Of a stretch of 64,000 nucleotides of DNA, positions 1 to 34,715 are shown one piece after another. The translations under genes and the position numbers were made by a program. The notes beneath the pieces were generated by a model, which was not told the DNA's origin, searched no databases, and saw only the letters and a program-made list of their open reading frames with translations. Each line of letters opens with the position of its first letter. Position 1 is the first letter of the stretch. Source of the stretch: Glandiceps talaboti (lineage: Eukaryota > Hemichordata > Enteropneusta > Spengelidae); NCBI RefSeq assembly GCF_964340395.1, contig NC_135554.1:3420475-3484474 (forward strand), in the 5' to 3' direction.

Positions 1-1806
1 TAGACTTATAGTATACAACCACTATCATAGACTTATAGTATACAACCACTATCATAGACTTATAGTATATAACCACTATCATAGACTTATAGTATACAAC
101 CACTATCATAGACTTATAACATACAACCACTATCATAGACTTATAGTATACAACCACTATCATAGACTTATAACATATAACCACTATCATAGACTTATAG
201 TATACAACCACTATCATAGACTTATAGTATATAACCACTATCATAGACTTATACTATACAACCACTATCATATACTTATAGTATACAACCACTATCATAT
301 ACTTATAGTATACAACCACTATCATAGACTTATAGTATACAACCACTATCATAGACTTATAGTATACAACCACTATCATAGACTTATAGTATACAACCAC
401 TATCATATACTTATAGTATACAACCACTATCATAGACTTATAGTATACAACCACTATCATAGACTTATAGTATACAACCACTATCATATACTTATAGTAT
501 ACAACCACTATCATAGACTTATAGTATATAACCACTATCATAGACTTATAGTATACAACCACTATCATAGACTTATACTATACAACCACTATCATAGACT
601 TATAGTATACAACCACTATCATAGACTTATAGTATACAACCACTATCATAGACTTATAGTATACAACCACTATCAGACTTATAATATACAACCACTATCA
701 TAGACTTATAATATACAACCACTATCATAGACTTATAACATACAACCACTATCATAGACTTATAGTATACAACCACTATCATAGACTTATACTATACAAC
801 CACTATCATAGACTTATAGTATACAACCACTATCATAGACTTATAGTATACAACCACTATCATAGACTTATAGTATACAACCACTATCATAGACTTATAG
901 TATACAACCACTATCATAGACTTATAGTATACAACCACTATCATAGACTTATAATATACAACCACTATCATAGACTTATAGTATACAACCACTATCATAG
1001 ACTTATAGTATACAACCACTATCATAGACTTATACTATACAACCACTATCATAGACTTATAGTATACAACTACTATCATATAGTATACAACCACTATCAT
1101 AGACTTATAGTATACAACCACTATCATAGACTTATAGTATACAACCACTATCATAGACTTATAGTATACAACCACTATCATAGACTTATAATATAGTATA
1201 TACAACCACTATCATAGACTTATAGTATACAACTACTATCATATACTTATAGTATACAACCACTATCATAGACTTATAGTATACAACCACTATCATATAG
1301 TATACAACCACTATCATAGACTTATAGTATACAACCACTATCATATACTTATAGTATACAACCACTATCATAGACTTATAGTATACAACCACTATCATAG
1401 ACTTATAGTATACAACCACTATCATAGACTTATAGTATACAACTACTATCATATACTTATAGTATACAACCACTATCATAGACTTATAGTATACAACTAC
1501 TATCATATAGTATACAACCACTATCATAGACTTATAGTATACAACCACTATCATATAGTATACAACCACTATCATAGACTTATAGTATACAACCACTATC
1601 ATAGACTTATAGTATACAACCACTATCATAGACTTATAGTATACAACCACTATCATAGACTTATAGTATACAACCACTATCATAGACTTATAATATACAA
1701 CCACTATCATAGACTTATAACATACAACCACTATCATAGACTTATAATATACAACCACTATCATAGACTTATAACATACAACCACTATCATAGACTTATA
1801 CTATAT
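1..1806. repeat. 27-bp minisatellite, intron 11 of the WDR49-like gene
   Basis: About 66 copies of an AT-rich unit (core TATAGTATACAACCACTATC), starting before the window. Variants: AACATA or AATATA for AGTATA, ACTATA at some units, and a few units shortened to about 18 bp near 1080, 1300, 1510 and 1555. The minus-strand frames stay open (MIVVVYYKS repeated) only because the unit has no stop; I do not read this as coding. Confidence 0.97.
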
Positions 1807-1831
1807 ACATATATGAATATAAATCAGTTAC

Positions 1832-24834
<23,003 letters not shown>

Positions 24835-25453
24835 GTTTATCTGCTGTGAAATGGGTCTATTTGTCGTTACGATCTGTGGTCACCCCTCCACACTGTCACC
24901 TCAACAACGGTGTTTTGCCTGAACTTCCCACATGACAATTGACATACGTGCGTACACTGTACAGTGTGTATTTTATCGTCGACTGTTCTCCAATGTCTTG
25001 CAACGAATGCTTTGACGACGTTACCAATGCAAGGTACAATTTGAGTGTAAAATGTCAACGAATGTACAAGAGACTGTACTGGTCAAATACTAGGTGTGCA
25101 TGGCAACTCGACCAGTGTGGCTACTTACTTTACGACCATAAACACCCAAGTGTGGGGCTATTTTTCACAAGCACAAGCAGTAGTCCGACTCCTGTAGTAT
25201 ATAGCACAAGTTTTGCACACTGGTTCAGTGGTTGAGAGACAGATCTGAGATCCACTGTTGAATGTATTCAAAACTCCAAAAGACATCCGTTTAACACCAA
25301 TATTCAATCTCTGCAAGCCTTTCCCTTAGGCAGAGGTCTTACAGCTGCCAATTGAAGCAAGAAATTGCCTACTTATTACGATATAAATAATATATCAGTT
25401 TTCAATCTGTGGCGGCCATTTCCTAACACTACATATGCAAATGAGTATGCAGT

Positions 25454-25466
25454 GTTGCTAAGCGAC
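25454..25466. promoter_or_regulatory. RFX-type X-box motif upstream of the WDR49-like gene
   Basis: GTTGCTAAGCGAC fits the RFX X-box pattern RYYNYY-N-RRNRAC at every position, and differs at one base from the symmetric GTTGCTAAGCAAC. It lies 620 bp upstream of the start codon of a gene whose family is associated with cilia. Motif match is seen; function is inferred. Confidence 0.5.
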
Positions 25467-26183
25467 AAGGGACAGCGTACTTTTATTCGTGATAGGGTAT
25501 ACCGGGTATAGGATTTACACAGGCTTTGCACCCACGTTAGTCTGATTGCACGTACAAATGTGCAATTATAGGTGGACTAAACCGATTTTATAGAACTCAA
25601 AGTCTTACAAAAATAATTAATAAAAAAAAAACAGAAATGCCGACAATTACAACACACAACGGTGACAATAGCTCAAATGTTTTAAATTTTCAAGAATACC
25701 ATATTTTCAAGAAACAACATAATTGATATAATCAAATAATTGCATGGGTGAATAAATGAATTCCACATTGCTGTAACAATTTTTGTGTACACTTAATTAT
25801 CAATTCCTTCGATTGTAAGATTGGATTGAACCGTGACTGGACTTCGATACCCCTTTAGCACAATGATAATGTCCGTGATCCAGACCACTACCTGATAAGC
25901 GTACATAATAAGAAGTTCCTATCCAGCGAGAAAGTCTAGACCATGTACATCTGTACTGAATATTGGGTTCTATTTGGTTCGTGCAAATATTAGAACTTTT
26001 CACACGTATAACCGTTAATCACGCGCGGTTGTCGTGCTGTTCCATGACATTCAGATATATTCAGGTGTTTACCTAATATGTCTAAAGTTTGCCTATAAAT
26101 ACCTTGATAAAGAATTTTTATTCGAAACGTCGGATTTTACATTTATTTATTCGGACTGTCTCACAAGTTCCATATGCATTTCT

Positions 26184-26451
26184 ATGTATGTATGTATGTA
26201 TGTATGTATGTATGTATGTATGTATGTATGTATGTATGTATGTATGTATGTATGTATGTATGTATGACCAAGAGAAACTCGTTCACTAGTCAGTATGATT
26301 TCCTGCAAGGTATTGTGTGTGTATTCTGTAAAGGAATTATGTAAATACTTTACCTGTACATGCTATTTTCATGTAAGTTGGAAATAAAAGAATTTGATAT
26401 GTATGCATGTATGTATGTATGTATGTATGTATGTATGTATGTATGTATGTA
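26184..26451. repeat. Two ATGT tetranucleotide microsatellites
   Basis: About 20 TATG units at 26184-26265 and about 12 at 26400-26451, separated by unique sequence that includes GAAATAAAAG. Confidence 0.96.
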
Positions 26452-28435
26452 TTGGTTCAATTCTAGGCTACAGTATAGACATTTTCATATTTTCTATTTG
26501 AGAGTTTTGGGAGAATAAGTGGAAACTGAAAATCTTTATTATGACATGTTTCAATTTAGCTTTCTAGTTCTTGACATTTGAAGACAATCTTTGCATTCAC
26601 CTCAATATTGTAATATATCAATAATAAAAACAGCGAATTAAGTATTGAAAACATATACCTTTGGATATCTTATTTGACAAGAAAAGAATTTCCATCTTGC
26701 CTTGAGTACATGTTGTTAACATTGACAAAGAAGCTTGTCTTGAGAAATAATTTTCAAAGTAATATAAGTGGATAATATACGACCCATAAGTTTGCTATCA
26801 CTGCTAAAACAGCCAACATTTCCACGTTCTATTTACATTGAAAACTTTCGATTCGTTGCTCTCGAACTTCGTGTTTTTGTATGCCGGAATTGTGAGGAGT
26901 GACACAGCTTTGTCCGTCGAGAGACAATACTCTCCTTCGACGGATTTCTAAGTTCAATTGTGAATTCATTGCTGAATACGGACGAGATTACACGGTACTT
27001 TCCGGGAATTATCAAGTTCAACTATTTGTTTAGTTATAGTGACTTTTATTTGAACAAGTATTTGTGAATTGTGGTATTTTTGTCTGGAGCTATCCGGTTT
27101 ATTCTGTCTATGTGAACTTTCTTTTCTCTAGTGTACGGCAGTTTTATTATAGTTAGCATTTTAGTCTTAACATATGTTATACTCTATCTAAACTTGCCAA
27201 TAATATTTATCGCTGAGACAAAGTCGTCCCATTTTGTATCCGTCGATTTAAATCGCCTGTTCATATTTTGTATTTGATAATAAGAGACGTAATTTCATTT
27301 TAGAATAACGTACTGTATTCATTTAAATTATTTGAAATTGATCCGGTGGTGTTTTTGAAAGTCAATTCATGTTTGCTTTTGTATTGAATGGTTGTTTTGT
27401 ATCAACAGTTTATAATATGTTGACAAGTGAGAATACACTGTCATTTCATATATTTCATATATTCAGAGTCTATTCTAATTTATTATAACATTTGTTTTGA
27501 CCCCAATTAGTGCCCAAGGTGTCGGTGACCTGCCCCGTCTCCTAAGTCTGTGTAGCTTACACAGATATATACTAATGTGTGAACACAGACATATACATTT
27601 TCGCGCTAAGAAAAACTAGCCGAAAGATAATTTTCCCACTTTGGTTCTGAGAAAACACTGGCAATGTATGACGACTTGTTACATTTTTCACTTAGACTTT
27701 ACCTTGACAGTTGGTAAAGGTCAAAATTGTATATAAATAAAAAAATAAAGTGTTATCAAATCAAGCCGAAATAAGAAGGAATGTGTTGAGTGTCTATAGG
27801 ACCACAAAAAAGTGATATATTCGGAATAGCTAATTTTGTGTTTGAGGCTGCCGCTAGGTGGCGATGTGATAACAATTGCTTACGGTTCAATAGCAACTTG
27901 GGCGATTTTCAATCTTAGATCGCTCAATGAAAAATAAATAAGACATTTGAACTTTATTCAAAGAAAACCAAACTATACTAAAGAGTGACTTTTCCCTTAG
28001 TTGATAAACGTGAATTATCAATCAAAGCGTTAAATTGTGCACTCAATCGCGAAATAAATAGTGACATTATTATTATATTATAAGGTATAACTCTTTTAAA
28101 CGATCACTATCTGCGTTTTTAGACGTTTCCTTGCATATTACATGTAAATGGTACTTACAGTATTATATATACTACCAAGGAAACTTAACCATTTCTTGGT
28201 ATTCATAACGCAAGCCCAATATTTGGTTATGATGCATAAACAATTAGATGACATCTTGCCAATTTATAAACAGTGTTATTTATTTCAGATGCTAAGGCCT
28301 CAGCCCATCGCACAAAACATTTTATACAGTAGAGAAGAAAAAGAACAAGGAAATGAATATCATTCTACTAATAATTTACGGAAAAAATAATTGAAATGAA
28401 AAAGTAAAACAGGGGATAACATCTACTGTACATCT

Positions 28436-29795
28436 ATGTTTGCTGAACAAAACTAGTATGAGTGTTGAAAGCTTTATGAACAAAAACTGATAATTTGTAC
28501 TGAACTACTTCATTCTTACATGCCAGTAAGGAAAAACATTTTTCTTTCGTGGGGTGAACTCTAAATCTTTGAGGAATGAAATCTAGTCTACGGTCGTTAT
28601 ATAAAGGGCAAAACAATATAAAATGACACTCGTCCTCAACAACTGTAAAACCTCGTCTTTTACAATATGGACACACTCTAAGTACAACAGGAATAGGTGG
28701 ACTACAATGACGTCCCACTTCAATTGCTAAATTGTGACTAGAACATCTGAGCTTAGCAAGATTAAATTTAAATTTTATGATTTTAACACATGAGAGGTAC
28801 AATTCAGGTTCAAGCATTGACTTAGAATTTACATAACTACGCATGCGTCGAGTCATTTAGTGAGGCAACAGACAACTAACTAGTTAGTTGTCCTTGGTGA
28901 GGCTGGCCATTCTTGTCTGTAACAATCCTGTAGTCTTTCACAAAATACATTTTTAAAAGGTTTTTGAGTCCCCCACCTGATGTTCAATCCAAACAACCCC
29001 GAAAACATATCTGAATAGTAATTCTCTTATCTTTGTTGCCCATGTGATCCTACCAGCAGAGTCTAGATATTTTAACATTTCGTAACACGCCTTTGGGTAT
29101 CGAGAATTGTCCATTTGTACAAGTTTCAGCCAGTAAGAGATACACCGCTTCATATATACACAAGATAGTGGCAATCTACCACACTCACCCAGAAGTACTT
29201 CTGAGTTGACAGTAGAGTTCACACCTAGAAGAAATCTACAATTTCAATTGTACACGTTCAGTGACCGGGGCATATTCATATCCCCAAATTTCAGCTCCAT
29301 AGCAGAACACTGGTACAACACACATGTCAAAAAGCTTAAACGCCTGGATTAGGGAAAGACCACCTATTTTTTTTTTTTATAACAACTTGAATTTGATAAA
29401 AGCCTTATTTCCTTTAGAAGACATGTTCTCCTTGGCAGGTGACCAAGGAAGCCTTGAAGAAAAGAGTATTCCAAGATAATTAGACAACATTTACCGGCGA
29501 TCCCCTATAAAACCACTTTTCATACTTTTTAAGAATACCCCCATTTCTAAAAAACATAATTTTGACTCGTCTAAATTTACTGACATACCCCAATGATTAC
29601 AGAACAATTCAAGTTGATTCATTTTCCTTTGCAAATGTATAGGCAAGTCTGCAACATCAGTGACGTCATCAGCATACATAATAATGCCTAGATTATTGAA
29701 ATCATTATTGACAAAAAATCATCCACTATTACTCTTGTTCATGTAAGAAGTGAGCTCATTTATAAATAAACTGAAAAGACCGAAACTAATATAAT
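28436..29795 (-). mobile_element. Degraded non-LTR (LINE) retrotransposon fragment, RT to 3' end
   Basis: Reading the minus strand from 29795: FGLFSLFINELTSYMN (RT core), then the catalytic MYADDVTDVADLPIHLQRKM, ELFCNHWGMSVNLDESK, then SNYLGILFSSRLPWSPAKE, LFDMCVVPVFCYGAEIWGYE, GRLPLSCVYMKRCISYWLKL, and a C-terminal CPYCKRR...ECHFILFCPLY zinc-knuckle (C-C-H-C). These are successive blocks of a LINE ORF2, CR1/Jockey-like in flavour. Several frameshifts and stops break it (for example near 29710, 29490, 29375 and 29222), the 5' part and endonuclease are missing, so it is dead. Clade assignment is tentative. Confidence 0.85.
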
Positions 29796-31130
29796 ACAAT
29801 AGTTTATCAGTACATTTTGTAAAAGTAGTAAAAGTAGTAAAAGAAAACAGAATATAGATTATAACTGATTTTAAAAATCCTTTCATTGCAGGTCAACGGA
29901 GGTACCGGTGATACTGAATTGTATCGCCAATAAATGCACGTTCGATGCTGCAGGTACCGGTGAAATCGTACTGATCTTATTTACATTTGTTGGCTATGAC
30001 ATTCCCCGTTATACCTAAGGTATGTAATTCAAAAGGGGAAAACACATCCTGACTTCTGCATTCTGAGCACCAGCACAAGCATTGCCAAATTTTCCTATCT
30101 GCATTTCGACACATACAAGTTCTTAGTGTATAGTGTGAACCACCCGTGTATGTTATGCAAGGATGTTTTTGAAACACTTGTAAATTCACAGAAAAGAAAA
30201 GTATTAGTACTGTGCACTCTGATTGGCTGTCTCTCAATATAACAGGTGCAATACCTTCGGGTCACTATTAGTGGATATAATAGACAATGGTTTCCCGCCA
30301 AAATGTCAATTCAAAGCTGGTGGTTTGGGATGTCCTTATTTTGATTGGCTCTCATTGTCAATTCAAATTTAACACCTGGAGTTGTGTATATATAGAGAGT
30401 TATCCCGTTGTGAAAGCCGTCTTTGACCGCAGCTAATGCTACAAAAAAGATGGATGCCCGATGCCTTTGCCTGCTGACACTGTATTACTTAGTTCTATGC
30501 TACGTACGTGACCTGGTGAGAGAAAGAAGAACGGATGGACGGTTTTCTGGGAGTATACTTGGTTTGGTCGAAGTGGTTTGTTGCAGTTTGAGAGGTTTGG
30601 TCGGAAGAAAGCTAGAAGAGAAGATGGTTATGTATTTCTGGGTGTATTTGCTGTCTGTACTACATGTCATTGTCTGCCGCTTTATACGTTTACTACACGA
30701 ATGGAAGATGAATATAAGGACTGCCATGGATGACTTGCGAAGATGGACTTGAATGCTTGAAGTGATGTCTACCTGTTGTTGTGTTGGGATAAGTGACGTG
30801 TTGTTTTTTTCTTTTGTATGTGGATACTTTATATGGGTTTGGTTTAGGGAACAGTGGAAGACAGTTTGGCCATTTCCATTGTTAAGAAGTAGACACAAGT
30901 ATAGCATTGGGTGGGCAGATGAAAAATTGGGATTAAAATGTTGTTGTTTGTTTTTTGTTGTTGCTTTTTTTGGGGGAAGGGGTCTTTCATCTACAAAAGT
31001 ATCATTGTTATGAAAATCCAAACACAAATTCCTGAACTGAAGAAAATAGAAACAAAAATAAAACCCAAAAACTTACAAAATACCCACACGAAAAACAAAC
31101 TATAAAAATAGCACACAATTTCTTTTTTTA
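29796..31130. other. Stretch without a recognisable gene
   Basis: Includes a TATA-like GTATATATAGAG at 30387 about 60 bp before an open frame of 109 codons (30423-30752), which shows no signal peptide plus domain pattern I recognise. GGTACCGGTGA words occur twice near 29900 and 29953. Confidence 0.5.
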
Positions 31131-32700
31131 CCATGGGAATAATTTTTGTCTCATGGGAATGTTTTTTACCATATGAGTACTTATTTAACCATGGGAGTAG
31201 TTTCTTTTACCATGGGAGTAGTTTTTATTTCATGGGAATATTTTTTTTTACTATAGGAATTGTTTTTTGTTTACAATAGTAGTTTTTTATCCCCATGATC
31301 CCGACAGTGATATGCAAATTAGGGCCTAATAATGTCTGTTTTTCATCAAAAGTCTATCATTAGATTAAGAATTAGGAGTATTTTTTCCTACCATGGGATA
31401 ATATGCAAATTAGGGTTAAAAAGACTAAAATTAAAAGTCTATACATGTAATTCCAAAAAGTCTATAACATGATGATCCCATCATTAATATGCAAATTAAG
31501 GCTAAAAATTGTGTCTTTTTGGTCAAAAATCTGTAATTCCAAAACTACAGAACAGATTCGACTGAAATTTGGTTGAAACATTTGTAGGGGTGTTTAGCTT
31601 ACAAATTGTTCATGACACGATGATCCCACCAGTGATATGCAAATTAGGGCTAAAAAGACTAAAACTAAAAATCTATCATTACAAAAAGTCTATAACACGA
31701 TGATCCCAAGTGATATGCAAATTAGGGCCTAATAATGTCTGTTTTTCGTCAAAAGTCTATCATTAGATTAAGGAGGAGTATTTTTTCCTACCATGGGATA
31801 ATATGCAAATTAGGGCTAAAAAGACTAAAATTAAAAGTCTATAATTCCAAAAAGACTATAACATGATTATCCCATCATTAATATGCAAATTAGGGCCAAA
31901 AAAGACTAAAACTAAAAGTCTAATTACAAAAGTTCTATAATATGATGATCCCATCAGTGATATGCAAATTACAATCTAAAAATGTGTCTTTTTTGGTCAA
32001 CAGTCTATAATTAGATTAAGATATATTCTTGATATGATCTCATCAGTGATATGCAAATTAGGGCTAAAAAGACTAAAACTAAGTCTAATTACAAAAGGTT
32101 TCTATAACACGATGATTCCATCAGTAATATGCAAATTAGGGCTAAAAAAGTGTCTTTTTGGTCAAAAATCTTTAATTCCAAAACTACAGAGCAGATTTGA
32201 CTGAAATTTGGTTGGACCATTTTAGGGGTGTTTAGTTTACGAATTGTTCATAACATGATGATCTCATCAGTGAAATGCAAATTAGGGCTAAAAAGATTAA
32301 AACTAAAAGTCTATAATTCCAAAAAGTCTATAACACCATGATCCCGACAGTGATATGCAAATTAGGGCATTATAATGTATGTTTTTCATCAAAAGTCTAT
32401 CATTAGATTAAGTGTATTCTTGATATGATGATCTCATCAGTGATATGCAAATTAGGGCTGAAAAGACTAAAACTGAAAGTCTAATTACAAAAGTTCTATA
32501 ATATGATGATCCCATCAGTGTTATGCAAATTACAATCTAAAAATGTGTCTTTTTGGTCAACTGTCTATAATTAGATTAAGATATATTCTTGATATGATCT
32601 CATCAGTGATATGCAAATTAGGGCTAAAAAGACTATTTAAAACTAAAAGTTTAATTACAAAAGGTCTATAACACGATGATCCCTGAACACTGAACAAGGA
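31130..32700. repeat. Degenerate tandem field of 70-170-bp repeats carrying the octamer ATGCAAAT
   Basis: Recurring blocks: GATGATCCCATCAGTGATATGCAAATTAGG (split here as GATGATCCCATC, AGTGATATGCAAAT, TAGGG), CTAAAAAGACTAAAACTAAA, AGTCTATAATTACAAAAAGT, and TCATTAGATTAAG. At least 15 copies of the exact octamer ATGCAAAT. Early units are preceded by ACCATGGGAGTAG words (31130-31260). Confidence 0.9.
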
Positions 32701-32985
32701 CCATTAGTAGTTTTTTACCATGGGAGTAGTTTTAAAACAATCAGAAAACTACTCCTGTCTCCCTCATTAAGCTCCATAAAAAAATGAATAAAAATAAAAG
32801 CTGTAAAAATACAACTGGTGTAAACCAAAATGCTCCTGTAGGTTGCAATTGGATTTGCTAAATTAAAACTGAATTTAGCAAATTATTCCATTATAACAAA
32901 GGTAATTAGAAAGGTAACTGGAAAAGTATTGCTATCATAAAAGTTTGATTCAATATTTATCAATTGAAATTTTGAACAAAAATAT
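32160..32985. repeat. Copy 1 of a segmental duplication
   Basis: Begins GGTCAAAAATCTTTAATTCC and ends TTTGAACAAAAATA. It matches 33720-34715 almost base for base, including the non-tandem tail with GCTCCTGTAGGTTGCAATTG, so the unit copied was larger than the octamer repeats. Confidence 0.92.
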
Positions 32986-33719
32986 TATGGTTTACCTTGT
33001 GTTTCTCTCTCAAGCAAAGGGAATAGAATTCATCCAGCAAAAGCACTTTTAGTCCCCAAAAGTGTATGTGACTATTACAATGGACTTCCATCTGTCTGTA
33101 ATATGTCATTTCTCAGACTTGTAATATCTGATTTCTTTCAAAACTGGCACAAAGGTGACATGTCATATGGAAAATGGTGGCCATATTTGTAATCAAAAAT
33201 CAATATTTACTGCACAATTAATTAAAAAACTAGCTTTCTTTTGAAACCTGACCTTGAGCAATTACAAATATTACCATTCCTGAATACATAGCTGGGGCAA
33301 CTCCCATGAACCATATGGGGAGGGTCTGCTGGAAAGTCTGTATGTCATAAGGTATGACATAGGGTATATACTTTTCTGAGCCAGAAGATTTTGGAAAACC
33401 CTACCCATCTAAACTGGTAGATTTTATTTTAATTGTAGCTCAAAATGATTATATAATTTTCAAAATAATTCTTACAATTGCTAAAAGTAAGATTTCATTT
33501 CTCCAAAAAATAATTCTTTTGATCAGTTTTTAGGTATTACATCATATGAATTACTGCCTGCATGTATTATAGACCTGTATAGTATCTATTTTGTGTGATA
33601 CAGTTGGTATAAGAAAGGGTCAGACCCTTTTTTAGGGTGTGTAGTATGACAACAGTTTGGGTTTTGGGGGTTTCAACATAGCCTCCCTATGTCATTTCAC
33701 AAAGAGTTGCCCACCTCAT
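32986..33719. other. Spacer between the two duplicated segments
   Basis: AT-rich, no open frame of note and no repeat that I see. Contains CCATATGGGGAGGGTC and two TCATATG words. Confidence 0.5.
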
Positions 33720-34715
33720 TTGGTCAAAAATCTTTAATTCCAAAACTACAGAGCAGATTTGACTGAAATTTGGTTGGACCATTTTAGGGGTGTTTAGTTT
33801 ACGAATTGTTCATAACATGATGATCCCACCAGTGATATGCAAATTAGGGCTAAAAAGACTAAAACTAAAAGTCTATAATTCCAAAAAGTCTATAACACGA
33901 TGATCCCGACAGTGATATGCAAATTAGGGCATTATAATGTCTGTTTTTCATCAAAAGTCTATCATTAGATTAAGTGTATTCTTGATATGATGATCTCATC
34001 AGTGATATGCAAATTAGGGCTGAAAAGACTAAAACTGAAAGTCTAATTACAAAAGTTCTATAATATGATGATCCCATCAGTGTTATGCAAATTACAATCT
34101 AAAAATGTGTCTTTTTGGTCAACTGTCTATAATTAGATTAAGATATATTCTTGATATGATCTCATCAGTGAAATGCAAATTAGGGCTAAAAAGACTAAAA
34201 CTAAAAGTCGATAATTACAAAAAGTCTACAACACGATGATCCCATCAGTGATATGCAAATTAGGGCCTAATAATGTCTGTTTTTCATCAAAAGTCTATCA
34301 TTAGATTAAGATGTATTCTTGATATGATGATCTCATCAGTGATATGCAAATTAGGGCTAAAAAGACTATTTAAAACTAAAAGTTTAATTACAAAAGGTCT
34401 ATAACACGATGATCCCTGAACACTGAACAAGGACCATTAGTAGTTTTTTTACCATGGGAGTAGTTTTAAAACAATCAGAAAACTACTCCTGTCTCCCTCA
34501 TTAAGCTCCATAAAAAAATAAATAAAAATAAAAGCTGTAAAAATACAACTGGTGTAAACCAAAATGCTCCTGTAGGTTGCAATTGGATTTGCTAAATTAA
34601 AACTGAATTTAGCAAATTATTCCATTATAACAAAGGTAATTAGAAAGGTAACTGGAAAAGTATTGCTATCATAAAAGTTTGATTCAATATTTATCAATTG
34701 AAATTTTGAACAAAA
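33720..34715. repeat. Copy 2 of the segmental duplication with seven octamer repeats
   Basis: About 170 bp longer than copy 1 because it contains extra octamer-bearing repeat units (34160-34340). Direct orientation, ~735 bp spacer. Confidence 0.92.

Larger units (their letters stand above)
24835..28430. other. Intergenic stretch without a recognisable gene
   Basis: Contains the putative promoter of the WDR49-like gene, ATGT microsatellites (26184-26265 and 26400-26451) and a decayed hammerhead-like segment (26103-26133). The open frames here are short and show no family pattern. 27.5-27.6 kb has a few short inverted words (CTGTGTAGCTTACACAG) but nothing I can name. Confidence 0.6.

Noticed and set aside
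25800-26003. Possible tRNA-like or small gene
   Set aside because: No A/B box pair or cloverleaf that I could fold; frame has no recognisable content.
28148-28390. 80-codon plus-strand frame
   Set aside because: Ordinary AT-rich frame next to the LINE remnant, no pattern.
30423-30752. 109-codon frame with an upstream TATA-like box
   Set aside because: No recognisable domain, no splice or polyadenylation support, and surrounding DNA is repeat-rich. Left as unassigned.
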